Source of the DNA: Gonapodya prolifera JEL478
Taxonomy: Eukaryota; Monoblepharomycota; Monoblepharidomycetes; Monoblepharidales; Gonapodyaceae
Assembly (NCBI GenBank): GCA_001574975.1
Contig: KQ965885.1
Coordinates: 1-64,000, forward strand
Reading direction: 5' to 3'
Length of the DNA stretch: 64,000 nucleotides
A model generated the notes under the pieces. It had not been told where the DNA came from, made no database searches, and saw only the letters and a list, made by a program, of their open reading frames with translations. This document shows, one piece after another, positions 1 through 10,805 of this stretch; positions within the stretch are counted from its first letter, which is position 1; each line of letters starts with the position of its first letter. The translations under genes were made by a program, and so were the position numbers.

Positions 1-112
1 GGTCGGGCCAAGGCTCGACCCGAGGTTGGCCCGAAAGTTCTCTGACCCGAGTCGGGCCGACCCGAAAGGTGCCTGGCCCGACCCGACCCGACCCGTCTGC
101 AACACTAACAAA
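1..112. repeat. GC-rich simple repeat
   Basis: Degenerate repeats of cccga/tcggg units, with both orientations interleaved (ggtcggg, ggctcgaccc, gacccgaccc), fill the first ~110 bases and end in several perfect cccga units. No reading frame is plausible. It may be the edge of a larger repeat that begins before the window. Confidence 0.7.
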
Positions 113-234
113 GAGGGCTGAAATGTCATCTACAGCTGCATTTGTCAAGCGATTCTGAGTGATAGATATAGCTTGAGTATGTGAATTGCTGGTTGATTCC
201 ATTTGGAAAGATCTTGTGACAGCAGAGGCTGCTA

Positions 235-1765
235 ATAAATGAGCTGATATGAGTTGTACACAAAGTCGTAAATAACTCAATGAGGAGTAGTCCAATTCAA
301 ACAAAACTTGTAAGTTGCAATATTGAATTAATCTAGCGTCGAATAGGGTTGAGGACGATGCGTTATTGCGCTTTGATCTGTGTCATCACTCCCGAGATTG
401 AAACCTTGTCAAACAAGATTGTGGTTCACCGAACGTTTGTTATGCAACAACAGTGTGCGTCCCTAATAGATGTAGTATTGAAGTGTGTGTGCGCAAATTA
501 GAGTACCAGTATAGCATCTGCGTTTTGCAATCAGTTGAATACTGAGAGTACCAATTTTGCTGAAGTTGCGTAAATAACTCCACGAGAAGCAGTCCAACTC
601 AAGCGAAAATTTGAGGATGCAACATCAATAATAATTTGCAAAGATTGACGTTGCTGAAGCCGCGATACTACACTTTGTTCTGCATCGTCGGCCCCATGAA
701 TTACATTACGCCGGCAAAGATATCTGCTCACTCAGTGGTTGAAATTTAACAAAAGTAAGCGGCCCTAAAGGATATAATAATGGAGTATGCGTCGGCAAAA
801 TTCACATCTCTGAATAGCTTCTGAGCCTTGCAGTGAGCTAAAACAAGAAGATGCTGCCGCAGTCATGTACTGATGGAAATTGCACACAAAGCTGTGAATA
901 ACTCCACGAGGAGTAGTCCAATTCAAATGAAACTTTATTGGTGCAATATCACATATATTGAGCGTAGAATCTTGCTGAGAACGCTTTGTTGTTACGTTTT
1001 GGTCTGTGTCCCCGCTCCCAAGGTTGAAACCTTGTCAATCAAGATAGCGGCTCAATGAGCGATTCAAATGTAACAACAATGTGCGTCTCTGATAGATGTA
1101 GTAATGAAGTATTCGTGCGCAATAATTTGGATACCAGAATAGCGTCTGCGTCTTGCAATAAGCTGAATACTGAGAGTACCAATTTTGCTGAAATTGTGTG
1201 AATAACTCCACGAGAAGCAGTTCAGATCAAGCGAAATTTCGAGGATGCAACATGAATTATAATGTGCAAAGAGTAACATAGCTTAAACCGCGATATTGCA
1301 CTTTGTTCTGTGTCGTCGACCCCATGACTAAAATTACGCCGGCAATGATGTCTGCTCACTCAGTGTTTGAAATTCAACAAAAGCATGCGGTCGTGATAGA
1401 CATTGCATGGAAGTATGTGTCTGCTGAAGATCTCATCTCTGCCTAGCTTCTGCGTCTTGCAATCAGCTGAATACTGAGAATAAAAATCTCTGATACTTCT
1501 GTGAATAACTCAACGAGTAGTAGTCCAATCAAAGCGAAAATTCGAGGGTGCATTAGAGATTGTAATATCCAACGAGTGGTTGTGCTTGAATTGCGATATG
1601 TGGATTCGTTCTGCGTCGCCGATCCCGTTTTCAAAATTACGCCAGGAGAGATTGCTGCTCACTGAGTGATTCAATTCAGAAAGCAACGCGTTGCCTCACT
1701 AGATTTTGTAATTGGGCGCGTGCCTGCTAAATATCACGTTCCTGTCTAGCTTCTGAACCTTGCAG
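235..1765. repeat. Tandem array, ~305 bp period
   Basis: A block containing 'aataactc.a.gag.ag.agtcca' recurs near 270, 571, 897, 1200 and 1506, about 300-327 bp apart. Shared neighbours include 'cttgcaatcagctgaatactgagagtacc' in variants, 'ttacgccggcaaagatatctgctcactcagtg' in variants, and 'gtgcgtc..taatagatgtagta' in variants. Alternate copies are more alike (for example 300-560 with 920-1150, and 600-780 with 1240-1440), which suggests a ~610-620 bp higher-order dimer. Short open frames inside it are incidental. No transposase or RNA gene is visible. It looks like satellite or minisatellite DNA, or tandem insertion of one element. Confidence 0.7.
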
Positions 1766-1800
1766 TCAGCTAAAAACAGGGAAGGAAGTTTGGCATAATG

Positions 1801-2044
1801 CTACACAACCTAGGTGAGCTGCATGAGCCTGTAAACTGCAGGAACGTGTATATATGATCAGATGTACATAGCAAAACGTGATGTGCATAGAACTCACCTG
1901 CAGGAACGTGATGCCAAACTTAGGGCACGTCCTGCAGGTGTGCACATCTAAACCCGCGGCCACAGTAGTGGCACAGCAGCTAATACCCAACACTCATACT
2001 ACATTATATACTCCACGTTAGTGGATGTCAGTGTGACAGTACTG
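1801..2044 (+). repeat. MITE-like repeat, copy 1
   Basis: Starts ctacacaacctaggtgagct and runs through two PstI-like ctgcagg blocks to a terminus near ggatgtcagtgtgacagtactgg. It matches copy 3 on the same strand and copy 2 in inverse orientation, with scattered substitutions and a short internal deletion near its right end. Non-coding. The outer ends are only roughly inverted (ccta-ggtga against cct.aggtga). The class is unknown; a non-autonomous DNA element is the simplest reading. Confidence 0.65.
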
Positions 2045-2460
2045 GGTTACCAAAACAAGCACAGACCTGATATTGGAGGTGGACCTGATGATATCTTGAT
2101 GATAGTATGAGTTAACAAGTGTATCAAAATAAGAAAATGTCCGATGCAATAAATGTTAGAAATATTTTTATATGAAACAAATTGAAGATTACCATACAAA
2201 TTTGATGTGTTCCTATATGTAAAATAAATATTACTTATAATCCAAGCTTTTTTATTTTTGGTGATCTGAAATATGAAAACATGTTGGGCTTGTTACTGGT
2301 TTAACAAATATAAGTAAGATATTTAAAAATTCAATCACCAAAATCCATAACTAAAATATTTAAAAGAATCAAACCTGTTATTCAAAAGTAAAAGATTAAG
2401 AGGTGAGGGTATCCCTCCTTTGAGTGGGGGTACTCCCCTGGGTGGGGGTATGTAAAACTT
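2045..2460. other. AT-rich gene-free stretch
   Basis: Strongly AT-rich sequence with no supportable frame. At its right end, 2398-2450, are three short GC palindromes of the type gagggtatccctc and ggggtactcccc, just before the retroelement remnant. Confidence 0.5.
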
Positions 2461-2990
2461 GTGACACGCCACGCATTAGAAATGGTAGTTGAAAATGGCG
2501 TGCTTGTTCGTACTGTAGTCCAAACGCGGACAGCACCAGACAGTAACAAGAAGCGCCGCACAATCAAGCAACGCATTGAAGGCGCCCCGTTACAAGTTGT
2601 CATCCTCAAAAACAGAAGGGAAGAGATGCTTCGCATGTACCACAATGATCCATCAAGTGCACATGCAGGCTCGACAGCAATGGTGAAAGCAATGACGGGA
2701 AAATTCTATTGGTACCAAATGGCATGAACAATACAAGATTACGTTCACAATAAGCGCTTGATGTGCCAATCGAGACAACCAAACCGGCCAAAGCACCAAG
2801 GCTTATTGCGACCGTTTGACTTCTCAGCGTCGCAGCCTTTTGATGACATATGCCTTGATCACGCTAGGCCATTCCCAGTTAGCAAGCATGGTAACGCATA
2901 TATTCTTGTGATTATGTGCATGTTTACAAGGGTAGTCAAGTTGGTTGCTGTACCCGATACCAGTGTCACCATAGCCTCAGGTGACATCCA
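2461..2990 (+). pseudogene. Ty3/gypsy integrase N-terminal remnant
   Basis: Reads as the integrase zinc-finger region and the start of the catalytic core of a Ty3/gypsy Pol protein. A His-His pair (MYHNDPSSAH) is followed by a degenerate Cys pair in which the first Cys is Arg (KRLMCQS), then PFD.ICLDHARPFPV, where family members have a D.xGPFP motif and the Gly is Ala here. There is an in-frame TGA at 2725-2727. The frame stops at the junction with the MITE-like repeat, before the second Asp and the Glu of the DDE triad. Reverse transcriptase, RNase H, protease and gag are absent. Dead element. Confidence 0.8.
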
Positions 2991-3202
2991 TTGACATGGT
3001 ATATATAGTGTGAGGTGTTAAGTGCTGTGCCACTACTGTGGTCATGTATTTAGATGAGTGCACCTGCAGGGCGTGCCCCAAGTTTGGCGTCACGTTCCTG
3101 CAGGTGAGTTCTGTGTGCGCTACAACATATTATGTATGTTTGATCAGATATATACACGTTCCTGCAGTTAACAGGCTCGTGCAGCTCACCTAGGTTGTGT
3201 AG
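2961..3202 (-). repeat. MITE-like repeat, copy 2, inside the retroelement
   Basis: Reverse complement of the repeat at 1801 and 8942: begins cagtgtcaccatagcctcagg and ends cacctaggttgtgtag. It sits between the integrase core remnant and the Pol C-terminal/chromodomain frame, exactly where ~150 residues of integrase should be. The insertion therefore accompanies, or replaced, a deletion of the catalytic core. Confidence 0.7.
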
Positions 3203-3737
3203 CAGGATCGGGCCTTTCAGAGTTGTGGAGAAGGTGACGGACGTGACTTATGAATTAGAGCACTTCCGCATGGGAAAAGTCATCCAAGCACACGTCAATA
3301 GGCTAAGAAAAATCAAGCCATACGTGCATGCAGTGGACAAGCCCGTAGCTGCACGTCTTCAAGATCAAGATGAGTCGGTAGATCTTACCACCGACCTGGG
3401 AATGTTACCAAAACGTAACTATCCTACACCAGTAGCATCTACAGCTGATAATGAAGCTAGCTCCGATATGGAGTCTATCATCAACGGAAGAATCCGCAAT
3501 GGTGCCGTCCAATACTTGGTGAAGTTCGTTGGATATGACGAACCCAAGTGGATCTTGGAAGACAAGATTGACAGTCACGACATGATTAACGAATTTAATC
3601 GACGTTTCCCAGTTGAGGCCGAAAAACTCAAGACTGGAAAAGCCACCAGAAAGGCGAAGCGGCGGCGTACAGCAGAAGCTCGCAAAAAGGCAACCGCAAG
3701 CACCGAGCAAGACGGGCCAGAGCAGATGATGACTTGA
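3203..3737 (+). pseudogene. Retroelement Pol C-terminus with chromodomain
   Basis: Starts at GPFRVVEKV, the conserved post-integrase GPF/Y-like motif of chromoviruses, followed by a linker and a chromodomain-like segment (IINGRIRNGAVQYLVKF then GYDEPKWILE) and a basic tail (KATRKAKRRRTAEARKK). It is open to a TGA at 3735. Chromodomains of this family direct integration to heterochromatin. The gene is headless because the integrase core upstream is lost. Confidence 0.8.
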
Positions 3738-4362
3738 TCGCGACGAGAACGGGTTATTAAGCCTGTTACGTCCACAATGTTGACGGGTTTTTACGTTGAT
3801 CAAAGTGGTGATCAACCACAGCATCAGCGACGGTGAACAGCAAACCGCGAGGGGTTTTCCTCACGAACGGTTTGGTCAGATTCCCTGAAAATCACCAAAT
3901 ACCCAGACAAACATTGGTCCAGTAAGAAAGCCCCATTTTTGCAAGGGTTGTCAGCGGCTTTCTCAAGTTGCATGTGCAACGAGAGGTTTCTCGGTTTTCC
4001 TCTCAAATGAGGCAAAGACGATGGAGAGGTTTTCATTTTTTATCCTCGATTGTCCATACGTGCTTTGGGAAGGTTATTTTTTCCCCTTCCGCGATGGGTG
4101 GTTTACCTTTTTCCCCGCCACTTGATGTTACGAAGGTTTATTTTTTCCTTCACGTGATGATTGTTATGATGGGTTTATTTTTTCCCCATACCGGTGGTTT
4201 CCAATTTTTACCACCAATGCTGTTGATGAGTGCAAACATGATTGGGATCACACAAAGTCCCAACGGGTTACATTCACGGGTTATTTTTTCCCCCCCGATT
4301 TATACGTACATTCCAGAGTTACATTTTTCTCTGGGTAGCTCCGGGCGAACGTGGGCGTCCGC
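3738..4362 (+). other. Retroelement 3' untranslated region with T6C4 motifs
   Basis: Non-coding stretch between the chromodomain stop and the polypurine tract. The motif ggtttattttttcccc or a close variant recurs near 4072, 4134, 4171 and 4278, with looser forms nearby, spaced about 35-105 bp. Open frames here are low-complexity. It is best read as the 3' UTR of the element. Confidence 0.55.
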
Positions 4363-4364
4363 CT

Positions 4365-4379
4365 AAAACAGGTGGGGGG
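4365..4379 (+). other. Polypurine tract
   Basis: aaaacaggtgggggg immediately precedes the LTR start, the expected position and composition of the plus-strand primer of an LTR retrotransposon. Confidence 0.7.
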
Positions 4380-4603
4380 TGTCGCGGAACTGACAACAAC
4401 CGCGAGGGCATTGGTACGCCGCTTCGGGGTGGCGCCCGACAGGGGCTCGGCGCCGGCTGGGCGTTAGGGCAATACCCTGAGGCACGACGCCAACACCCGG
4501 CGCACACACTATACAAGCCATAGCTACGGGGTTGTATTAATCAATCCAACCAATACACACGCTTCTACCCTATTCTACCACTGACCCACAATCCACAGTG
4601 ACA
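4380..4603 (+). repeat. 3' LTR of the gypsy element
   Basis: A 224 bp segment begins TGTCGC and ends GTGACA, an imperfect short inverted terminal repeat of the TG..CA type, directly after the polypurine tract. An interior TATA-like 'actatacaa' lies near 4508. No second LTR is seen upstream in the window, so the element is 5' truncated. A target-site duplication cannot be checked without the other end. Confidence 0.65.
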
Positions 4604-4668
4604 GTACCGTCACACGGTCCTGCAATTAGGAGGGTCAATGAGGTGTTTGGAGCGAACACATTCTATCA

Positions 4669-5146
4669 TATGTCCTGCGGCAACAACAATATTGTACTAC
4701 GCGTGAAGGAGTCGTACCAAGTTTATTTGACATCGCGATTGCGACTTGGGAAACAACTGGACGAGAAACCACATACTTTGCTGTTTTCGTTCATTTCATG
4801 TGGCGCCGCAGACGGACGGGCGTCGCATCTGGTGTATTTGGAAGCAGCAGTACTGTCATATATTTTAGATACCAAAACAACCTCAGTGTTTAAATGTGAA
4901 CTTAACACGAAAACAAATACACACTCTGTTTCACCTGATTACACTCCTTGGAGATTGTTGAATATGCCTCAATCCTTGGATGTTGGAATAAATAGACCAA
5001 AGCATTATGAAGTGCATGAGACACCATTAGAAGGGGATGATCCATTTACAAAGAACGTAAGTACTTATTTGAACCATCTGAATATGTTATTGTTAATATT
5101 GATTGTGTTTCAATTTACACTGCATGTACTCATCTTAAGAACTTGA
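4669..5146 (+). CDS. Unrecognised ORF after the LTR
   Basis: Open frame of ~159 codons from the ATG at 4669, AT-rich relative to its neighbours, ending in a hydrophobic tail (HLNMLLLILIVFQFTLHV). A donor-like gtaagt near 5058 suggests the tail may be intron. I recognise no family. The next ~250 bases (5150-5400) hold nothing identifiable. It could be a fragment of another mobile element. Confidence 0.2.
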
Positions 5147-5829
5147 TCAGTAAAAACCAAGAAGAGGTTACGTTAGGACCGTTCCGTAGAAAAATTGATA
5201 GCAGATACCTCATAATCTCCATAATCAACAAACGCACAGCTTTTATCTTTGATATCACACCCTCCTGATCTATTGTGGTAAAACATGTCTCTTAGATCAT
5301 TCGATTTGTTTGTTCGATAAGAGACGCAGATTTTCAGCAGGGGTCGAATATTTTTATGATCATTTGTTCATTTTATTGGCAAGTTGAGACTTGAGCTTCA
5401 CGTTATCGACAACATATGCTGATAATTGCATCCTGAAATCAGGATCCAAACAAGACAAACTGAAAAGGAAGTCTCATCGTCAACAAGAAGGAAAGCGACT
5501 CGTTGTCCTTGTTCAATCACTGGAAACAAAGGAAGTCAGCAAAAGTGCGCGGAGCAAGTGGCGACCCGCCGAGTTCTCTTCTTTTCCTTCAAGAACATCA
5601 TGCGGAAACAAAAGGTGTGCACACCAGCGACGCAGGCGCACAGGTGCAGGATTGCCATTGATGGACTTCTTGCCTCTCCGCGTCGATTTGCCGTTGAGGT
5701 AGGCGGTGTCGACCACCTGGGTGGACACGTGGTAGGAAAGGACTTGGTCGGCAATGGGGAGGACCTTTTCAAGACCGCCAAGCCTGAGTTCAGGGTTGTG
5801 AGATTTGGGACAAGAAGGGGGTGAAAATG

Positions 5830-6835
5830 ATGTCAATTTACAGAGTGATGGCGGAGGCAAAAGCGGCGTCGGCGCCTACAGCAGCCGTCGTCGCGTTGTT
5901 CACCGCCTCATGGTACGACGACCTCCACCGGGTCCCTCTCCGGGTCAGATCCAGTTCTACACAGAGGACAATCCCCTTTGCTGGTGGACGAGCCACGACG
6001 CAGGTGACGTGGAAGGTGTGGCCACACGGAAGGCTGCGGAACAAAGCCCCGCGAGTGAATGCGTCCAGGCAGATGGGGTAGTACTCCGAGCTGGGATCGG
6101 GTATGGTGCCTGTGGACGAGCGGCGGGTCCACGTGGGATAGCTAACTGCGCTTTTGGTGGGGGAGTGCAAGTGGAAGCTGCAGCAGAAGGATGTTCGATT
6201 GGTGATCTTGCTTTGGGCAATAATCCAGCTTCAGCATGGAGGATGTCTGAGCTTGAGCTGCCCGGAATCTGCAAATCAAGGCAAGTTTTGTTCTCCGCTG
6301 GAGGCTCTTTCCGCGTGGACTCGGTGGGGTATTGTTTGCCAGCACTGGCGACCCCTCCAGACGTTTTCTTCGACTTGCGACCCTCAAAGCGTCACACTTT
6401 TAAAGTCTGCAGTATGAGTGGTTCCCGAGTCTGCGGCGGCCTGAGCTCTGCGTCCGTCAATTCTCCGTCATCATCATCTGTATCGGGAACGTCGACCTGA
6501 GTGACCCCCTCTCGAAAGATTTCCGGGTTCTGGTGCTGCAGAGGCTCTAGAAGTCGTCTCCGGCGTAGGTTGACGTGTTTTAAGTCGACGAATCACCGAA
6601 AACTCCTGGAAGAGCACGATCCCACTCAACGGGAATATGACACCACATAATGCTGATGCAGAATCACCGCCACCGTCACGGCGATCAGCACCGCGATGAC
6701 CCCAGCAAAAACCATCAGCATGATGAAGATTGGACTGTCCCAAACGGACTCGGTTGTGCGGAGGGCGAGAAGGGGTCGATCATCCCCAACACAACACGAC
6801 GATGGGATTGATGGACTCACACTTTGGGTAGACAT
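5830..6835 (-). pseudogene. Decayed membrane RING-H2 E3 ligase
   Basis: From the ATG at 6833-6835 the product opens MSTQSVSPSIPSSCC and has one membrane segment (FIMLMVFAGVIAVLIAV). Downstream is an acidic linker, then a RING-H2 core spread over three frames: YPICLDAF (first Cys replaced by Tyr) and LPCGHTFHVTC in one frame, WLVHQQRG in a second, DCPLCR in the third. A stop also interrupts the linker (6409-6411 region). TM plus C-terminal RING-H2 is the usual layout of membrane ubiquitin ligases. At least two single-base deletions and a lost zinc ligand argue for a pseudogene. Minus-strand sequence down to ~5510 may be its former C-terminus. Confidence 0.65.
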
Positions 6836-7053
6836 TGTACGGCAACAGACTTGTCATTTCTCGGCTCTGGGACGCCTTTCGGCGATCGAGAGTCCTTTGT
6901 TTCGGCTCAGAATTTCAGGATTCGCCGGCTCATATTGGGCAACATATTTCATCAACGGATTGTGAACAAAACAGTTTGGAAACTTGGGGTATTATTATAC
7001 TCGTACATTTTTTCACTCTATTCCGCCCCTCCCGCTCCATCGCCACCCCAACT

Positions 7054-8037
7054 TTACACGCCACTACTTGAGGCCATCTTCTCAACAGTGACGGACGCCC
7101 TGGCACCCATGCTCTTCACCAATCCCTTCTTGATCGCGCCAGAGGCGGACTCCGTAGCATTAGAGCCATCTCCATTCTTGCCGCCAGACTCGAATCCTTG
7201 CAGCGCGCTGTTGGCGTAGATGAAATCCGTCGTGATCAGAACGGGGTAAATCCAGATGCTGCTATACCAGACGTCTTCATTGGCCGGCGGGGTGATTCCA
7301 ATGGTCAAAATGACGGCAAGGGCAGTCTGTGTGATGGCGACACTGTAAATGCGTTTAGCGACGGAGCCGAGAGCCGAGCCGCTCAGTGATCGGGACTGGG
7401 CAAAGAGTTTGCCAGCGACAACGAGCCCGAGACCTGCACGCATATATAACGAGACAAAGGTAAGGTAATTGCTGGCGTCCTGCCATGGGTTCGGGGTCGG
7501 GTTGATGCCGGCTGGACGGAGTTGGAATTGATCAGCGGCAGTTTACTCTCTGGTTCGGAAGCAAAAGACAAACGAAACCTCACTTGAGTATATGGATTGC
7601 ATGACCACAAGGCAAATATTAGCCATAATAACGAGTATGCCGATGAGGCCCACCCAGGCGAGAACCGCTTTCTGCACGAGCTTGGGCGTTTGCTTGAACA
7701 CAATTTGGGCCTGGTACCCCTCGATGATGACACCGCTGGGCTCGCTGACAACCAAGACCGCAGACACAAATGCTGCAGCGCATCCGTAGTTGAACACCGA
7801 GGGCGGGAAGACCTTCATGTAAGCAATCGTCCAATGGTGAATGATTTGGCCCGCCCACATAAAAAGAGCAAGCTGAGTGGTCCAGATGTTGAGCTTGACC
7901 CGCTTTGAGGAGATGAGAATCATGGTCAAGCAGGCGACCCAAACAGCTTGCATGACCCGAACATGCGTTCCGACACCTGGCGGGATGAGGACAAGGCCGT
8001 TGGCATTGTACGTTATTGTTCCAGTGCTGGCAGACAT
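7054..8037 (-). CDS. Polytopic membrane protein, unknown function
   Basis: Two exons, 8037-7584 and 7511-7054, joined across a 72 nt intron (GTGAGG..CCAG), give 303 residues from an ATG. I count about seven hydrophobic segments, for example VMQAVWVACLTMILISS, VFNYGCAAAFVSAVLVV, LVQKAVLAWVGLIGILV and IYSVAITQTALAVILTIGI. The N-terminus is short and outward-type, the C-terminal tail Gly/Ser/Ala-rich. The layout resembles seven-helix fungal membrane proteins of unknown function, but I see no receptor signature. The 218 bp up to the RING pseudogene start shows nothing else. Confidence 0.75.
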
Positions 8038-8039
8038 TG

Positions 8040-8940
8040 CAATATCACTGAGGTGCTATAGAGAGGGTTAGGTTGATGGAGCGGGTTGAGCTGATGATCA
8101 GTGATGAGGAGGGCGCGCGCCTGATGAGCTTGATTCAATCGAACAACTTTTGGATTCCCCTCAACTTACGCTGGCGGAAGAGCGCTCCTTCGATATGTAT
8201 GGGTGGACGACGATGTGCCTTTGAGGGATCAATTGATGGATGCAGCAAGAATTGCGCAAATGCTGTGGTTGGACGATTCCATAAGGCAGCCCATGCCGCC
8301 ACCCATCGGTCGATCACGCCTTTTTCTTTACCCCGGTGGCAATGGATTGCATGTTCGCTGGAAGAGGTGTATGCTCGATTTGAGCGTTTGATAGCCTGCT
8401 GAACTCTGGATTTGATCGTATCTTTTGAAGCCACGACCTTCATTCGCACCACCATGGGATGATTCCGGAATGGCACGCTTGAGTTTCTCAAGATTGAAAT
8501 CATGTGACGGTCCTGTAACGTAGCTCTCTTTCTTTTCAGAAGAATGTTCTGCTGTACGTGAATGCAAAATGAGTGCTGGCGATGTATTGTTTGAAAGTGC
8601 GGGACATTGAATCAAATTGGACCACGTGTAGAAGGACCAGTTTGATGAGCCAGTACTTTATCCTTATCATTTGTCTTCGTTTTTGGACAGAATTGTGTTT
8701 ACCGGCTCCCCCTCCGAGCAGGTCCTTACCTCTCGCCTTCCTCTCGTTGTTCCTCTCGCTTGCTCCCTTCACGGAGCAGATTAGGGCATCGCACGTGATA
8801 CTGGCAAGGAGCTCAGGTCAATTACGTCGATAATTTGACTTTGCACTCTGTGGTAAAAGAAGGAACATTCTCAAAACATAGCCTCAAACAAGAACAAGAG
8901 CAACGCACTTTTCCAAGGTTTGCTTATTAAATCTTGGAGT
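8040..8940. other. Gene-free stretch
   Basis: Short open frames on both strands here shadow one another and lack splice or family support. A pyrimidine-rich block (ctcccttcctctcg-like) lies near 8705-8765. Nothing else identifiable. Confidence 0.4.
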
Positions 8941-8941
8941 G

Positions 8942-9167
8942 CTACACAACCTAGGTGAGCTGCACAAGCCTGTAATCTGCAGGAATGCATATATATCATT
9001 AAAAGTACATAATGAGTTGGTTTATACATTGAACTCTCCTGCAGGAACGTGATGCCAAACATAGGGTGCAGACATCTAATCTCGTGACCACAGTAGTGGC
9101 ACAGCACCTAACACCTCACACTGTGCATATATGTCAATGGATGTCACCTGAAGCTATGGTGACACTG
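8942..9167 (+). repeat. MITE-like repeat, copy 3
   Basis: Same start (ctacacaacctaggtgagct) and same order of blocks as copy 1, ending ggatgtcacctgaagctatggtgacactg. That end matches the outer end of copy 2 closely. It directly abuts the ACTCGC-rich element at its right side. Confidence 0.7.
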
Positions 9168-9876
9168 AGCGAGCGAGTTACTTGCTCAATTTTCAGCGAC
9201 TTGTCACTCACTTGCTCAGATATAGTTTTAGTTCAACTTGTAACTAACTTGCTCAATTTTTTTCCAACTCGCAAGTCTACTTGCGAGTTGACCCTCAAAA
9301 TACATTGCCCGGAACAAGCCCCACCCAGATGCTCATTTTGAGCAATCGACAAACTCAAATAGCCCTTCCCAAGTCGCAATCAGGTCAGTGTCGTGAAGAA
9401 CCCACATTGTTGGTTGCCCGCAGGCTTGACCAAAGTTCAAGTCGGGACTGCTTTCAGCACCTGAATCCATCATAAATGCACATGCGCTGTATGTACTTGA
9501 GGCTTCTAATTTGTACAACTAGTCTTTCCTGCAAAAAAAAAAGCTCGAGTTTTGGGTTGAGAGCAGATTTTTGTGGTTGCGGGGTTTAACCACAGCGTTG
9601 ACTGACCAAAAACGACGCTATTGCCCCCAAGATGCCCGAGTCCAACGCAGTGATGGCACTAATAATAGTAGCGAACTTCTAACTTGTTGGGGGTGGCAAG
9701 AATCCGCCATAAATGTGCATGGTGCACTGAGGGACGGGCGACTGGGGAGTGAGCGAGTGAACTCGCGAGTTTTACAAATTACAACTCGCTACTCGCTCAA
9801 TTTATCTAAACCCAACTTGCTTGCAACTCGCGAGTTTCAACTCGCCGAGTTGGCAAGTTGTCACTCGCTCACTCAT
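9163..9876. mobile_element. hAT-like non-autonomous element
   Basis: Both ends are packed with short repeats related to gagcgag / actcgc / acttgc / actcgcgagt, pointing inward from each side (ctgagcgagcgagttacttgc at the left, tgtcactcgctcactcat at the right, which read as inverted copies). The interior (9310-9730) is unrelated sequence without a transposase frame. Dense subterminal repeats with short inverted ends are typical of hAT superfamily deletion derivatives. Target duplication is not clear. Confidence 0.55.
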
Positions 9877-9880
9877 AGCT

Positions 9881-10805
9881 TTATCGCTTGTCCTTGATCC
9901 GCTTCAGAAACCCTTTCCCTCTATTTTTGATGATGCGCAAAAGATCAACTTTTAGCTGCTTTGCTCCACAACGGCTTCCTTTCCCATTCCTTTGAGCCTT
10001 AAATTTTGGAACGCAAAGACGAAAGGGAGGCTTTTCGTCTTGGGAAGTGTTCACTGGGGCCACGCCAAAATATGTCTTGATGCACTTCTCTTCGTCAAAC
10101 AATGGAATGCGGTCAGCCGTTGCAGAGGTGGAGGTATTACTTGTAGTCAATGGGCTGAAGAGAGTTTTGGCATCATCATCGTGGTCCTTGGTATGTTTTG
10201 GGGGGAGGTGACCGAAAATGAGATCTACATTCGCCGATAGCAAAAGAATGACCACAAATCAAAGGAAATGAAACCTGTTTCGTCCGCAGCGAGCCAGAAA
10301 ACACATTGGTCATGGAGATCCCCCAAACATAGCCACCGAGGCACTCGCATGGTCACCCAAAAAGGGGTGATGGATTGAGACAGCTCCCAGAGAGCCATTT
10401 CCTAATACACCAAATCGTCCGAGTAGGCTTACGACTCACCAGAATGGTACTTTCAGAAATCAAAGTGGTTGGTGCACTCGATTCACCATCCGCGATTGTC
10501 TGGATCAAAGGTTGTAAGCAAAAGCACGTCAATCGGCATATTCCGGGCGAGCCTCACAGTGTTCTTATCGTCATTATCGACAGAGAGCATATCCACAATT
10601 TCCACAGGGTTACCTGAACTGCCCTGTCTCGCGACGTAATGAAGCCGGCCATTTGTGATAGCACGACAATACCGTTGTTAAGAAGACCGGCGATGGTGGA
10701 ACATCCAATCTGCGTCGCGGTCCGAAACCCCTTTGCCAGGAACTCTGGTATCGAAGACCCTTTCTCAAGAAGTTCTTTGAGCAACGACTTCTCGATTTGT
10801 GACAT
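9881..10805 (-). CDS. Hypothetical protein, basic C-terminus
   Basis: ATG at 10803-10805 opens MSQIEKSLLKELLEKGSS. A plausible gene has exon 1 to 10617, a second exon starting at ACAATCGCG (10502 downward) and a last exon ending 9881, coding LIFGHLPPKHTKDHDDD and a Lys/Arg-rich tail (IIKNRGKGFLKRIKDKR). Phase continuity works if exon 2 uses a GTACCA donor. The middle has a moderately hydrophobic Gly/Thr stretch (IAGLLNNGIVVLSQMAGFI). No family recognised. Its start codon lies inside a long inverted repeat (separate entry). Confidence 0.4.

Noticed and set aside
235-1765. CRISPR array
   Set aside because: Repeat units are ~305 bp with no short repeat/spacer pattern, and the genome is eukaryotic.
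3405-3824. Minus-strand 139-codon frame over the chromodomain
   Set aside because: Antisense shadow of the retroelement Pol frame.
5805-6500. 231-codon plus-strand open frame
   Set aside because: It is antisense to the RING-H2 gene, has no family resemblance, and is explained by GC-rich coding sequence on the other strand.
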